From Deroplatys truncata (taxonomy: Eukaryota > Arthropoda > Insecta > Mantodea > Mantidae), in the NCBI GenBank assembly GCA_030765065.1, contig CM060988.1:202366565-202430564 (forward strand): DNA of 64,000 bases. Direction: 5' to 3'. Below are positions 1-11,318 of this stretch, piece after piece. Under the pieces are notes generated by a model, which searched no databases, was not told the origin of the DNA, and worked only from the letters and a program-made list of their open reading frames with translations. Made by a program: the position numbers and the translations under genes. The first letter of the stretch is position 1. Every line of letters begins with the position of its first letter.

Positions 1-391
1 TCTATGGACAATAAATTATTATTATTGCCAAATTTGTTGGGAATACTGGAAAAGAGCAGCCCTGTGGCACTACAACAATGCCAAATTTAGAGCTGTTGTG
101 AACAATGTAATATGATCTAAATCCCATTTCCCTAGGCAAGGCAGTCTTCACCTTCAACTCCTGAACCTCCCCACTTATTACATTGAGATTTGCAGAGTTT
201 AGCATCTTATCCTTTAAAGAATACAGGAATTTGTAAAGAAAATTTATCTGGCCCAGGAGTTCTGCGTTTGCAGTTAGACCTGGTGACCATAAGACCATGT
301 CACTATGTAAGGTTCCCTCACATTTTCACAAAGTTATCATTTCAGTTAATCCAGAAAAATGTGAACATAACAATTCAAAATGAAAGAGAGA
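1..391. other. Unassigned AT-rich sequence
   Basis: I see no recognisable gene or repeat here. Short open frames on both strands have no domain, no splice-site context and no coding-like composition. Confidence 0.4.
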
Positions 392-940
392 TAAGTGATA
401 CATTCACAAGTTTTCTACAAACTATTCTTGTGAAAGTTTATTTTTCTAACCACTTCATTTTAATGGAGAGAAAAGTTACAGAAACAGTTTCATTACATTG
501 CAAGTACAAGAGGAGAGTGAAGTGATAATCAAATGTTTTAACAGTGGGTCACTATTAGCTAATTACATGCTCTTTGTATGACAAGTAACAAAAGAATGGT
601 AACTTAGCTCCCCCCATAAAAAACTATTTGAAAATTCAAGCCAATAACAAATATCTCACAAAAAATGCTAATGCCACAAAAATATTTATTTGACATAAAC
701 TATGTGCTTTAAAGGTTTCTACATTTTTGTGTAGCATGTTGTTGTCTACCCTTTATACAGAATTCATTCAGAACTAAGAGGATTTTACAGGTTAGTCCCA
801 GATTTTATTAGTCATTCAAATAGAGCACACACACACATAAATATATGGTATTTCAACCCAAATCATTACAGTTGTTGAGAAATAAAACAATGGAATACTA
901 GTTTGGGTCTCCAAATGCATGTTTCTGGGAATTTTTGGCC
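392..940 (+). repeat. Repeat family X copy, internally shortened
   Basis: This matches other X copies in order: a degraded 5' end (gtgatacattcacaag), the block with caaatgttttaac, the block atttgacataaactatgtg, the block ttcattcagaactaagagg, and then atatatggtatttcaacc. The 3' part with the terminal hairpin is missing. It is old and diverged, and the edges are approximate. Confidence 0.6.
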
Positions 941-1439
941 ATGCCATAGGTATGTGGTAGACAAAGTAATTAAAAAACAAAAGACTATTGCTCCAAAATT
1001 GTTGTAACGGCTGTAAATATTTGCAAGCTCTACAAGTTTCCGAGAGAGTCCCCTTAACCTCGCACAGCAATTTTCAAGTAAATGAAATTCATAATTTAAC
1101 AGATATTTCAACTAATTCTTTCTGGTCTTAAAAATTGTTACTGTAGGTACATTTCTATCCTAACAATGTTATGTCATTCCTCTCACAAAGATATAAATTA
1201 CTATTATCGTCTTTGAAACTGATCTTGCAACAAAACGAGGAAAATTATTTTGAAACTTTTAAAATGAAAAGACAAATTGGATAACGAAGCTGTTTTGGTA
1301 TGGAAGAGGAAAGGAAATTATTGGAAGGGAAGAAACTGTTTCCTAAGAGATCCACTAGAAGGGATGATGAATGGGAAAAATATTCAGCGCAGAAGAATAT
1401 ACAAGATGATAAAGATAAAAATTATCGACCAATAATGCA
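941..1439. other. Unassigned AT-rich sequence
   Basis: No gene or family recognised. The right edge merges into the 5'-truncated end of the LINE that follows. Confidence 0.3.
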
Positions 1440-3145
1440 ACTTATAAACTTACTCATGAAGTGTTAGCTGCATTAAACAAAAAATGCATGTAGGTGGGAT
1501 TTCTGTGACTTAGCAAAGGCAGACTGTGTTAATCATGATATTCTGATAGCAAAATTGAAATTCTACGGACTAAAAAATGAAACCCTAAGTTGGTTCGTAT
1601 CATATCTAAATGAAACAAAACAAAGTGTTGAAGTAGTCAATGATATTAAATTTGGAAAACATACATCAAAATGGAAAACAGTAACACATGGAGTGCCCCA
1701 AGGTTCAGTCCTAGGACCTTTATTATTTTTTATCTATATAAATGACCTATCATTTTATATAAAGGATATTGCAAGTATCATTCTGTTTGCTGATGACACG
1801 AGTGTTCTGGTGACTAGTGAAAACTTGAATGAGTATGTAATTAAATTGAATTATGTTTTGAACTGTATGTCACACTCGTTTAAAGCTAACAAATTTTCTG
1901 TAAATCTAGACAAAACAAAAGTTGTTAAATTTATAACCCATCGATCACCACACACTCCAATAGAAATTGGGATTAATGACATGTCACTAGAACAAATAGA
2001 CAACATTATATTTCTGGGCCTCCAAGAAGACAGATATTTGGATTGGAAAGTTCACATTACGTATATCTTACCCAAACTCAGTTCTGCCTGTTATGCTATC
2101 CGAGCACTGGTAAATGTCAGTTCTATAGATACACTTAAATTAGTATATTAACTCTATCATTGAATATGGAATATTATTTTGGGGAAACTCAGTAGAAAGT
2201 AAACAAATATTCCTCATGCAAAAGAAGGCTATAAGAATCTTTCCAGCACCCAGAGCAGACACTCTTGCAAACATCTTTTTAGAAGACTGAAGATATTAAC
2301 CCTACTTGCATGTACATATTTTCAATCTTAAAATTCTATTTATGCAATCGAACCACATTTATTACAAACATGGAAATTCATGAGATAAACACTAGACAAA
2401 AGGGTAACATCCATCATCCACGTGCAAAGCTTTCTTGCTTCCAGAAAGGTGTATATTATGAGACCATAAAAATATTTAATACTCTCCCTAATGATCTTAA
2501 GGGAAAAGTTGACAATTTCAATGCCTTTAAAACTGCTATTAAAGAGCACCTATGTTCAAAAGCATATTATTCTGTACAAGATTATCTGAATGACAAATTA
2601 TCCTGATGATAATACATATATAGCTCTGTAAATAGTATTAGTAAATATTAATGACAATTGCCAGTTATATTTGATGCCTGCTCTAGAATGAATGAAGCTA
2701 TTTAAATGTATGTATATTAAGAACTGACAGTAAATACTATGCATTACAAATCAAATAAAACAAAATGATGAGATGAACAAAGGTACAAGCCTAGTGAAAG
2801 TTAAAATAACTGTTCTTGCCTATACGTATGTTAACCTTATAACGGTAAGGAGGTATTCAACTCTGTACAAAATTACACCTATTTGTTTCATTTTGTATAT
2901 AATATGTCTTTATTTTATTTTAAATGTTCTGTATACTATGTAATATTTATGTATATATGTAACTTTATTGTACATTTCCTTGACACGCATATAGTATGTG
3001 TCTATTTTATTTCAAATGTTCTATATTCTGTGTAATATTTATGTTTATATGTAATTTTTGTACATTTCGTTGACATGTTCTATGTTCACAAGCCTTTATG
3101 GCTGCTAGTGAACTCACAGAATGCAATCCAATCTAATCTAATTGA
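1440..3145 (+). mobile_element. CR1/Jockey-like LINE, 5'-truncated, with reverse transcriptase remnant
   Basis: This is the 3' half of a non-LTR retrotransposon. Translation gives reverse transcriptase blocks in order: a decayed TYKLTHEVLAALN block with one stop, FCDLAKADCVNHDIL at about 1500-1545, YGLKNETLSWFVSYL, GVPQGSVLGPLLF near 1690-1730 and the catalytic FADDTS near 1785-1802. Downstream come the thumb-like blocks IEYGILFWGNS and QKKAIRIF (about 2155-2245) and the C-terminal NTRQKG...NTLPNDL (2310-2606). The frame is broken near 2150, where a few residues before IEYG are missing, and again near 2290. The 5' half (ORF1 and endonuclease) is absent, as is usual after incomplete reverse transcription. 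The 3' UTR holds a 92-bp direct duplication and ends in an aatctaatctaatt tail. It lies in the same intergenic or intronic DNA as the CPEB exon, on the opposite strand. It is not functional. Clade assignment below CR1/Jockey is uncertain. Confidence 0.85.
2905..3100 (+). repeat. 92-bp direct duplication in LINE 3' UTR
   Basis: The segment containing aaatgttctgtatactatg (from about 2922) recurs as aaatgttctatattctgtg (from about 3014), 92 bases later, with the same flanking ttgtacattt...ttgacac/ttgacat. Two diverged tandem units. Confidence 0.6.
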
Positions 3146-3388
3146 TATGTGCAGACGTAAAGAATGTGGCCTTGTAAGAGCAGCCATAAATTAAATTTAA
3201 ATACTAATTTTCACATGGTGTTTCCTTGAAAGCATACAATTTGTAAATTTTAGGTTTTTGATAATTAAATGTCACAAATGACTGATCCAATGGTAGTTTC
3301 AATTTCAGATAGGTTTTTGTAACCAAATGTCATGAAAGTAAGAAAACTAGTTTTTGGCGTGTTGTAGAGCAAGAACAAAATATGATAC
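3146..3388 (-). other. Intron-side flank of the CPEB exon
   Basis: AT-rich sequence directly downstream (minus strand) of the exon's splice donor. The frame stays open briefly past the donor but loses all similarity to the family, so I read it as intron. The next CPEB exon (rest of RRM1) is not seen to the left. Confidence 0.6.
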
Positions 3389-3598
3389 CTTCATCAATGT
3401 CGGGGGGCAGACCACCGACAAACACCTTCCTGGAGTAACGTTCTCCCGTCTCGGAGCCCTGGCTGTGAGGTGAGGATCTGGAGGGCGAACTGAGGGGCGG
3501 TGCCGGGGGTGGCAGCACTTGACCGTCCACTAGGTGAGAAGTCGGGTCCTCCAGGAGGGTTGCTTGCTCCTCCAAGCCGGGAAAGAACGGGGATTTCC
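3389..3598 (-). CDS. orb2: Orb2/CPEB2-4-type protein, internal exon carrying the start of RRM1
   Basis: CPEB proteins bind U-rich polyadenylation elements in mRNA 3' UTRs through two RRMs and control translation; the Orb2/CPEB2-4 branch acts in neurons and germ cells. The exon is 210 bp. On the minus strand a pyrimidine-rich tract and AG precede the base at 3598, and GT follows GATGAAG at 3389. Both introns are phase 1. The encoded 70 residues begin with a Pro/Ser-rich linker (PPPAPPLSSPSRSSP) and end in ERYSRKVFVGGLPPDIDE, which is nearly invariant in CPEB2-4/Orb2 and contains the RNP2 strand VFVGGL of RRM1. The exon stops inside RRM1 at the junction expected before the DEI segment. No stop or frameshift is present, and GC content is far above the surroundings, as expected for a conserved exon. 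The remaining RRM1/RRM2 exons should lie to the left of the window and the N-terminal exons to the right. Assignment to the CPEB2-4/Orb2 branch is firm; the exact paralogue is inferred. Confidence 0.92.
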
Positions 3599-5389
3599 CT
3601 GTACAAGCAAACAAACAGCAATCATATCCTGCATCACATACTGCGAGAACAGAAAGAGCCATGCAAACATACACGTGAAGAATCCATTTGGTTTACGTTT
3701 GAAGCTTGGGATGTGCAGAATTATCGTGCAGCATTATCATGTATGAGGATGCAATAACGCTGCGCGTGAATCGCCTTCATTTAAACACATTCCCGCTTCA
3801 CAACAACATTTAACAGTTTCGTGCAGGGTTTCATACACTCACAAAACATACAAATTACGTTCCTGCATTAATATTCCCGCTTAACTAATTGCAATGCTAA
3901 GAATAAACTCACCACAGCTCAACTTTCTCAGCGCAAATCTCGTCCTTCGTCTGAAAAAGACAGCCATTACGCGTTTAATTCAACTATAATAATGCAGGAC
4001 GCAAAACCAAATCATTGTTGAGGTTTCCGTAATGAAGCTATCGATTCTCGATGTGCATTACATACTCTATGTGAACCCTATCTCTTTATGACAACTTTTT
4101 AATAAACCTTGGAAATAAATTGAGTTGGCGTTAACGCGTGCCCTCCCCAGCCATAAAATACACATTATATTGTCCAATGATGATGCAATAAGGAAGTAAA
4201 CACAGTTTAAAATAGTTGTTAAGTGTGCAGGCCAAGAATATTGGAGGTAGAACAAGACATGCTACAAAACTTTGTAAAGAGTGAAACAAGCTCAAGTTAT
4301 AAACACGAAGAAGAGAAATATTGAAACAGTGAGAAGAGTGCACATCAGTTACGTGTAAACTTGCTTGGACACATTTTACACAATACATTGCAATGACGTC
4401 CATCTATCAGCATACACTAAGTTATTGCATTATATAAGACAAAACTCTGATAGATGGAGCATGTACAAAATGTGTTCGAGCTACTGGACACAGGAATGAA
4501 GAAGGGCCACTGATTTAAGAAACACGTGCGCTGGCATTTCTACCTCGTCTACGTCCAAAGCTTCTTGCTGCATGAAAAAGAATTCTCTAGGTTAGTACAC
4601 TTACGTACAAAAATGTTGTACATGTATCGTTAACCTGAAAATAACAAAACATCATTTGTGTACATGCAAGGTGTTGCATGCCATTTAATTAATATAGAAG
4701 ACTATGCATGCTGGTTTCAATTACTGTCAAACTGTTGAACCTCGTTCTAGAGTAACTTGTTTTCTTGTATTGACATCTCACACGAGAGTAAACAAGGCAG
4801 GAGTTTGAACGGCAGTGCTTCACGGAGTCACCACTCTGCATCATCAGAGCATGCGCAAATTGGTACAAAACCACATAACAATTTGGGTAAAGGGTGGCGT
4901 TCTTGCATCTCGGTTTCGAAATCCCGGCTGAGCATTAGACATTCATTTGTTTTCCGATGTGAGCTAAATAAAAAGAAAAGCAAAAGAAAAAGTCATGCGC
5001 AGCCTTTAGAACTAACTTAAAATTGACCGTCAATAGGTTTGTTTCTTGTATATGATTCTACAGTACTTGGCATTCATGTAAATGACACAGACACACGGCA
5101 GGCATGGTTAATTTGATTTTAAAAACCTCTTCTCAGTACACAAATGCTAGAAATCATTAGCTATTACATCACAGCCCTCTATTTTATGTAATTATATAGT
5201 CGGCAAGTTTTAAACACACACTTTGTAGTGCTTGAAATGAAATATATTTCCGTTCGTCTTCTAGTTTTTAGATAAATAACATTAACTGTGAGTGTTTCAT
5301 CAAATGAATAATACAAACCGATAAATCTGGATAGTCGTAGGTTAAATTTCAATTTTGCTGCAATATTATTTGTGGCGCGTTGTGACGTT
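3599..5389. other. Probable CPEB intron, no repeats recognised
   Basis: AT-rich, apparently single-copy DNA upstream (minus strand) of the CPEB exon. Short open frames on both strands lack domains or convincing splice sites. I see no match to the SINE or X families. Confidence 0.5.
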
Positions 5390-5560
5390 GTCAGATATTG
5401 CTGTTTGTAGTGTAGCCGGCCAGACGCACGCGTAACTGAGATTGTGCTATCTGTTGATAGTAAACTGTGTTGTGTTAGCGTCTCTTGCTCGGATCACTCC
5501 TATCAGATCACGGTGACATCTCAAGAAAAGACAGATTTCTGTAACTTTACAGCGTGGAAA
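5390..5560. promoter_or_regulatory. Small CpG-rich block, possible promoter or first exon
   Basis: This 170-bp stretch is clearly richer in CpG (GGCGCG, GACGCACGCG) than its surroundings. On the minus strand it contains TCAGTTACGCG, which fits the arthropod initiator TCAGT. No coding frame or strong splice donor follows. It could be an alternative promoter of the CPEB gene, which runs on the same strand 1.8 kb away, or an old repeat. Confidence 0.2.
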
Positions 5561-6164
5561 TCAAAACACTGAACATAGGAATTTAACATGCTAGATCTCT
5601 CCCTGTTAATTTCAAAGAAAACTCTAAGGTTAAAAACTGAATCAGAAGACAATATTAAAACATTTTATTTTTATCTACTAAGAATCAGCAATGATTCATC
5701 ACAAGGTTAACAACTTTAGTTACTTTCTATGACAGATATGTGATAAGTTCTCATATCTGTTTTTCACAGCATTCTCATTTGTTGCAAGCCTGTAGTTAGT
5801 CATAGCCCGTAAATAATTAATAACAGTTGCCACATTATTATTTTCTTTAAAATAACCACAAATATAAACTTGCTGCTTTTAGATTATATCTCCTTTTTAA
5901 TGTTCTTAAAAACACTCTTATAAAATGTATCTCTAAAATCAACAGGGGAAAGAAAAGCTGATTTCCCACGTCAAATCCCAAATAATTTCACAGCTGGCAT
6001 GCTTAATACGAGGTGAGGGATGTAAGGTGGATGAGGTAAGGCTTCTCACGAACGTGATTATATGAGATGAGTCACGATATGAGACAATTTGGTAGTAATT
6101 TAAATAAATTTTGATGGAATTTTAGACGTAACATTCCCGTTATTAATTTGTAATCTTTGTGTAA
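5561..6164. other. Unassigned AT-rich sequence
   Basis: Nothing recognised before the SINE at 6165. Confidence 0.4.
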
Positions 6165-6580
6165 AACCGCACGGGATGGCTCAGGCGATAACGTCTGTGA
6201 CCCGCACTCGGGAGGTCGTGGGTTCGATTCCCGTGACCGACCTTCCTGGTGGGCTTTTTCGGGGTTTCCCCGGGTCGCCAGGCGAATGCTGGGATGGATG
6301 GTTACATCCCAGAATTTTCTGCCCCTCAATTTCATCTCCATTCTCATTTCACTTCACCCTTCATCTGTTTGGTTTCTCTGAGGGTTGCAAGTCTCGGCGT
6401 GTGCATGGCAGGGGAAAAAGATGCTCTGAGTAAACCTTCGTCCCCCGGACTGCGAGCCACCACATGGGGAGTTCTAATATGTAAATGGTAGGGACCCTGC
6501 CATCTGCTTGTCGTGCCTCCTGGTCCGACCGCCCTCTGTTGCTAAGTGTCCCCCCGCTTCTAGTCCTATCTTATCCTAAT
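6165..6580 (+). mobile_element. SINE1, tRNA-derived, near complete
   Basis: The head is tRNA-like, with an A box (GGATGGCTCAGGCGATAACG) and a B box (GTGGGTTCGATTCCCG) spaced as in a tRNA promoter. A body containing ggtttccccgggtcgccagg follows, then a second module (gcatggcaggggaaaaagat) and a tail with aaatggtagggaccctgcc. The tail is shared with 40735-40890 and the second module with 52985-53105, so this is a dispersed family. Transcription would be by RNA polymerase III. It is non-coding. Confidence 0.85.
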
Positions 6581-6889
6581 CTTCCAAGTTGTTTACAAAA
6601 CATTTTCCATAACATTACGTAATAAAGTTGAAGTGTACTTTTTCAACTTAAAGCCCAGAATTTGACTTTCATAGTATACAAAATATCAAAATATATGTAA
6701 GGGTAAGAAAATTCCTTATTTATGCTGATATAAACCTAACTTTTTTAAGGTAACAAAAGGGAATTTCGTAAATTGTAATGAAGAAAACAATTTATTATCA
6801 ATTAATAAAACTATTAAAGTTTTTACATCTGACGATAATTCATTAGAAGTTCGCCCTGTAGTATGTGGAGAAAATGCAGTTATAACTCA

Positions 6890-7180
6890 ATATTAGTTTA
6901 TTGTGTAAGCCATTAAAGAAAACTACTTCACAGCTATTCACGAAAATTCAAGGTATACATTCTATTTGTCAAAGAAATATCTTAAACACATGGTGTTTAT
7001 TACATGCAGATTTTTGAGAAAATAAATATAATTGTCCACGTCTGAGATGGGGAGAATTCCCTGAAAATCTCTGCGTTGCATTCTTGATACACACTGGATT
7101 TAATTACCAAGACACGTAAACGATTTTTTCTGGGTTTAGAGGGCCTCAAAAGTGTATTTTCGGTGAAATCTCCACAATGC
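6890..7180 (+). repeat. Repeat family X fragment
   Basis: Contains the X blocks aaattcaaggtatacattc, aaatatcttaaacacatgg, gagatggggagaattccc and gggcctcaaaagtgta...ggtgaaatctcc, in the X plus order. Diverged and missing both ends. Confidence 0.6.
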
Positions 7181-7449
7181 TTGTCCTAACTATAATTGTC
7201 AGTTGCACTCAGAAGCAATGCAACACCCTGTAAACGCGTGGTCTACAACCTTGTCCAATCTGTACAGATTTCAATAAGTGCTCACGGCAATTAGCTCAGA
7301 GTTAATCCTCGCCGCATCACTAAATATTAGAAAACTCTGCCCAACATACTGAGTAACGAACCTTGTCTACAGATTTACATTTTAATAAAGCATGCAGACG
7401 AATGCTGTAATACACGTGAAAACAATTAGCGGGGGCGGGGTTCGTATAG

Positions 7450-7700
7450 ATGACTGCATGTGTTACATTCACATGACTTTCGCTACTCACTCTTCTACAG
7501 ACTACTCGCTTTACACATTTCGTGTAGTCGCTTGCATATATGCCGCGCAGCTTGAGGCGGCCTTCTCGCAGGTGAGAGCAAGAGAAGGCACGTTTGTTTA
7601 CCTTTTCGCGCATGCAGTCATTATTCTCATATCAATGTATAACTTTGAGCAATAGCTTTAATCATCATCACTTACATATAATAACCATCTTTAAATATAA
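7450..7700 (+). repeat. Repeat family X 5'-end fragment
   Basis: The 5' block of X (gtgttacattcacatgactt, ctactcactcttctacag) is followed by poorly matched sequence. The flanking 7181-7449 and 7701-7820 hold nothing I recognise. Confidence 0.45.
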
Positions 7701-7825
7701 CTTAGTGCTCAAATAAAAATATTGCCATTATGTATGTAAACTTGAAAATACTTCTGCAATAAATGAACCTGGTATATAACTAAATAAAACCCTGTTGCGC
7801 ACAATATCTCCATGAAAAAAAATCT

Positions 7826-8752
7826 GATGTGTTACACTCACGGGACTTTCTCTACTCTTGTACAAACTATTTTTACATCTATTTCATATTAATCGAGATA
7901 AACATTTGCAGAAACGATCTTTTGACATGCAAAGAGAATTACATTTTACACACAGCGACCAGTTCTAAAAATATTTGACTATCGCTTAAGGCGTACTATG
8001 TTCCCCTTGTTTTGTAATTGCAACGGCAATATAAAAATACAGTAGCCTTTAAGCACATACATATCTCTTAATAGCTGCTTGCTAGGTGCAGCACCATTCT
8101 CTTTGCCAAAGATTAATACTCTTTGCATATCCAAGACAAAAAAATGAATAACGAATTCCTATTTGAGAAAATAAGTATTGAAAAATTTAAGGGAATAACA
8201 AGCAATATCTCGAAAATGGTTCTCAACAAAAAAAATGTATATGATATAAATTGTGTACTTTAACGCGATCTACATTTTTTGTGTAGTAAAATTTTGTCTA
8301 TCTCTTATGCTTTACCAGTTATGTAAAAGTCGTTCAGAATGAAGAATACTTTTGGAGACATTCCCAGAAAATTCAAGATATACATTTTATTTGCCACGAA
8401 AATATCTTAAACATATGATATTTTAATCAAAATCGTTAGAGCCATTTTTGAGAAAATTAAAATTTTCGAAAAATGTTTCATGTAAAAGGTAGTCTGGGGT
8501 GGGGGGATTTTCTTGAAAACCTTCGTGTCGCATCTCTGGAAGATACTGAACCTAAATACCAAGTTTGGGGTTTATCCGAATGTTCGTTTCTGAATTATGC
8601 TCTACACAGACGCACACACGCACATGTTTCCAAAAATGCTATTTTTGGATTCAGGGGGCCTCAAAACATGTATTTCCGGTGAAATCTCGGTATCGAATTT
8701 TTGGGTGGAATACAACACTTCCTCTACTTACTTTACGTAGTAGAGAAAGTAA
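7826..8752 (+). mobile_element. Repeat family X, near full length (927 bp)
   Basis: Runs from the 5' end aatctgatgtgttacactca with subterminal ACTTTCTCTACT to the 3' hairpin ctactta...gtagtag followed by AGTAGAGAAAGT. Inside lie the conserved core (aatcaaaatcgttagagcc, ggtagtctggggtgggggg), the short CA-rich tract (cacagacgcacacacgcac) and the block aatctcggtatcgaattttt. No ORF. The layout resembles HINE/DINE-1 elements. Confidence 0.75.
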
Positions 8753-9399
8753 AAATATATTTTAGTGGCAATATAATGTAAAACTGAAACACATACGTTT
8801 TACTCTCAGTGAGGACACGTTTATTACACATTATTGGAGTCATCTATCCAATCTAAATATGCAACTAAATAAAACATTGTTTAGCACAGTTTCTGCACAA
8901 AAAAATATTTTTGATGCCAGTATAATGTAAAACTGAAGTAAATTATATTTTTTACTCTCAAAGAGAACACATTATTTTAATAATCTGTCTAGGCGAATGC
9001 TGCATGGAATTGCCCTACCAATTTCTTCAAATGACAAATTGGCTTCCCAAATACATCCAAAATATTTGCATACATCGCGTGAGCTACAGTTAACACACAT
9101 CACTGCTTGGTCGAACAACAAAGGCAGAACGCTCCAGACACATGCCTCCCTGATACGTACGCGCCCGCTGAGAAGGTTGGTAAAATGTCCCCCAAAGCTG
9201 CGGTGACGGCATAAATGGAATCCAGTGTACAAGCGGGATACAGGAGATTGAAGTGATAGTAAACTATTTGAAAAGTCTGTCTGTATGTGCTAGCTTTGAA
9301 ATTCCTTACTCTTAGTATATCACGAGAAGCAAAAGAATTGTGGCCTAGCACTTTTAAAAAGTATAAAGCTGGAAAAATCAAACCAATCACGACTGTCGG
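8753..9399. other. Mixed low-information sequence
   Basis: Two related short blocks (aatataatgtaaaactgaa at about 8770 and 8918, about 150 bases apart) suggest an old tandem duplication. The rest, including a slightly GC-richer piece at 9000-9230, holds nothing I recognise. Confidence 0.35.
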
Positions 9400-9790
9400 A
9401 AATGGCTAATGCTACAAAAATTGTTTAGCATAAATTGTGTTTCTTAAAGAGATCTAATTTTTTGTACAGTAAGCTTTTTTCTATCCCTTATGATTTACTA
9501 GTTATAAACATTGTACAAAATCCCTTCTGAATGAAGAGTATGTCACTATACATTTGATTTGTCATGAAAATATCTTAAACTTGTGGTATTTTAGTCAAGC
9601 TCGTTAGAGCTATTTTTGAGAAAGTAAAAAATAACGAAGCATTTTCCATATAAAGAATAGTTTGAAATTTTCTTGAAAAGTCTTCTTCAATTTTGTATTT
9701 GACCAACTTTTCGTTGTTGAGATATAGTGTTGAGAAAGTATTTGTTTTATTGAGTGAGCCTCACCAGTGGAATGTTTGGGCGGAGAGTTA
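9400..9790 (+). repeat. Repeat family X copy, shortened
   Basis: X blocks in plus order: gaaatggctaatgctac, cataaattgtgtttcttaaa, gtcatgaaaatatcttaaac, gttagagctatttttgagaa, and a decayed 3' end (gtggaatgtttgggcgg). Confidence 0.6.
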
Positions 9791-10129
9791 TTTCACAAAG
9801 CTGTGAGGTTGTTGGCTGCTGTGGAAATACGAACAAGCCACGAAGAGACACATTTGTTCAGAGATAAACACACTACAGCAACAACCGTGTGAGGGTCCCG
9901 GTGGCCGCCCACTCTTAGGTGGCGCAGAGGCTTGCGCTTTGGAAATGTTTCCCCCGTTCCTCCCGAGATGTACGCACAATATCCCTTCACTAGTCCAGCT
10001 CTGATATGAGGCGACGTTGCTCTGCCCTCTTATGGTGAATAGAGCATTCCTTGTCGAGATGCATGTTTTCAGATCCCCTAAAGCCCAAATCAGGATAAAT
10101 CCTCGATGCAACGCCAAGATTTTCAACAA
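9791..10129. other. GC-richer unassigned block
   Basis: Contains cttgcgctttggaaatgttt, which resembles cttgcgctttgtaaaacgtt in the SINE1-like copy near 31010, so part may be repeat-derived. No convincing gene. Confidence 0.3.
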
Positions 10130-10265
10130 GAGCTCCCAAACTATGTTTAACATGGAAAACATTTCGTTACTTATGTTTTCTCCTCAAAAAACGACTCAAC
10201 GATTTTGATTAAAATATTATGTATTTGATGTATTGCCATGAGAAATGAAATATACATCTTGAATT
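10130..10265 (-). repeat. Repeat family X fragment
   Basis: Short minus-strand X piece with cgattttgattaaaatatta and aaatatacatcttgaatttt. Confidence 0.55.
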
Positions 10266-10557
10266 TTCTGTAAATAGTTGGTTAATTTCCCTTCTTGTGA
10301 ATTAATGTTATATACTAACTTGTACACTAAAACTCTAGATCTTGTTATAACTCATTTTCTCTGGCACTACTAATTTCTTGTTATTGTCTGACTCCTGTAT
10401 CAGTTTAAGAGTCCAATTAGCACGACAGAATTAAGAGGCATCGCGTTAGTGACGAGCAATAAAGACACGGTGATCCAAGCCTCACACGTGTGTTGTCATG
10501 CAACCCCCACGTCTAATCAATCACTGTGTACTTCCCCTCATCTTGCATACAATCTAC

Positions 10558-10863
10558 AGTGATGTACCACGTACATAATAGGTAGAGAAGGTACTGCATT
10601 CCACCCATAAATTCGATATCGAGATTTCAACGGAAATATATGTTTTAAAACTCCCTGAATAAATTAAAAAAAGGTACGTATATGTGTGTATGCGCGCGCG
10701 AAAATACAGGTTTTGAAACTCCCGAATAAAGTAAAAAAAAAGTACATATGTGTGTGCGGAAATACATTGTTCTGAAACTCCCGAATAAAGTAAAAAAAGT
10801 ACATATGTGTGTGTGTGTGTGTGTAAATACATGTTTTGGAGCTCCCGAATAAAGTAAAAAAAG

Positions 10864-10901
<38 letters not shown>

Positions 10902-11275
10902 GAAATACATATTTTGAAACTCCCGAATAAATTTACAAAAAGTACATATGTGTGTGCGGAAATACATTGTTCTGAAACTCCCGAATAAATTAAAAAAAGG
11001 TACGTGTGTGTGTGTGTGCGCGCGCGCGCGCGCGGAAATACATATTTTGAAACTCCCGAATAAATTTACAAAAAATACATATGTGTGTGCGGAAATACAT
11101 TGTTCTGAAACTCCCGAATAAATTAAAAAAAGGTACGTGTGTGTGTGTGTGTGTGTGCGCGCGCGCGCGCGCGCGGAAATACATATTTTGAAACTCCCGA
11201 ATAAATTTACAAAAAGTACATATGTGTGTGCGGAAATACATTGTTCTGAAACTCCCGAATAAATTAAAAAAAGGT

Positions 11276-11318
<43 letters not shown>

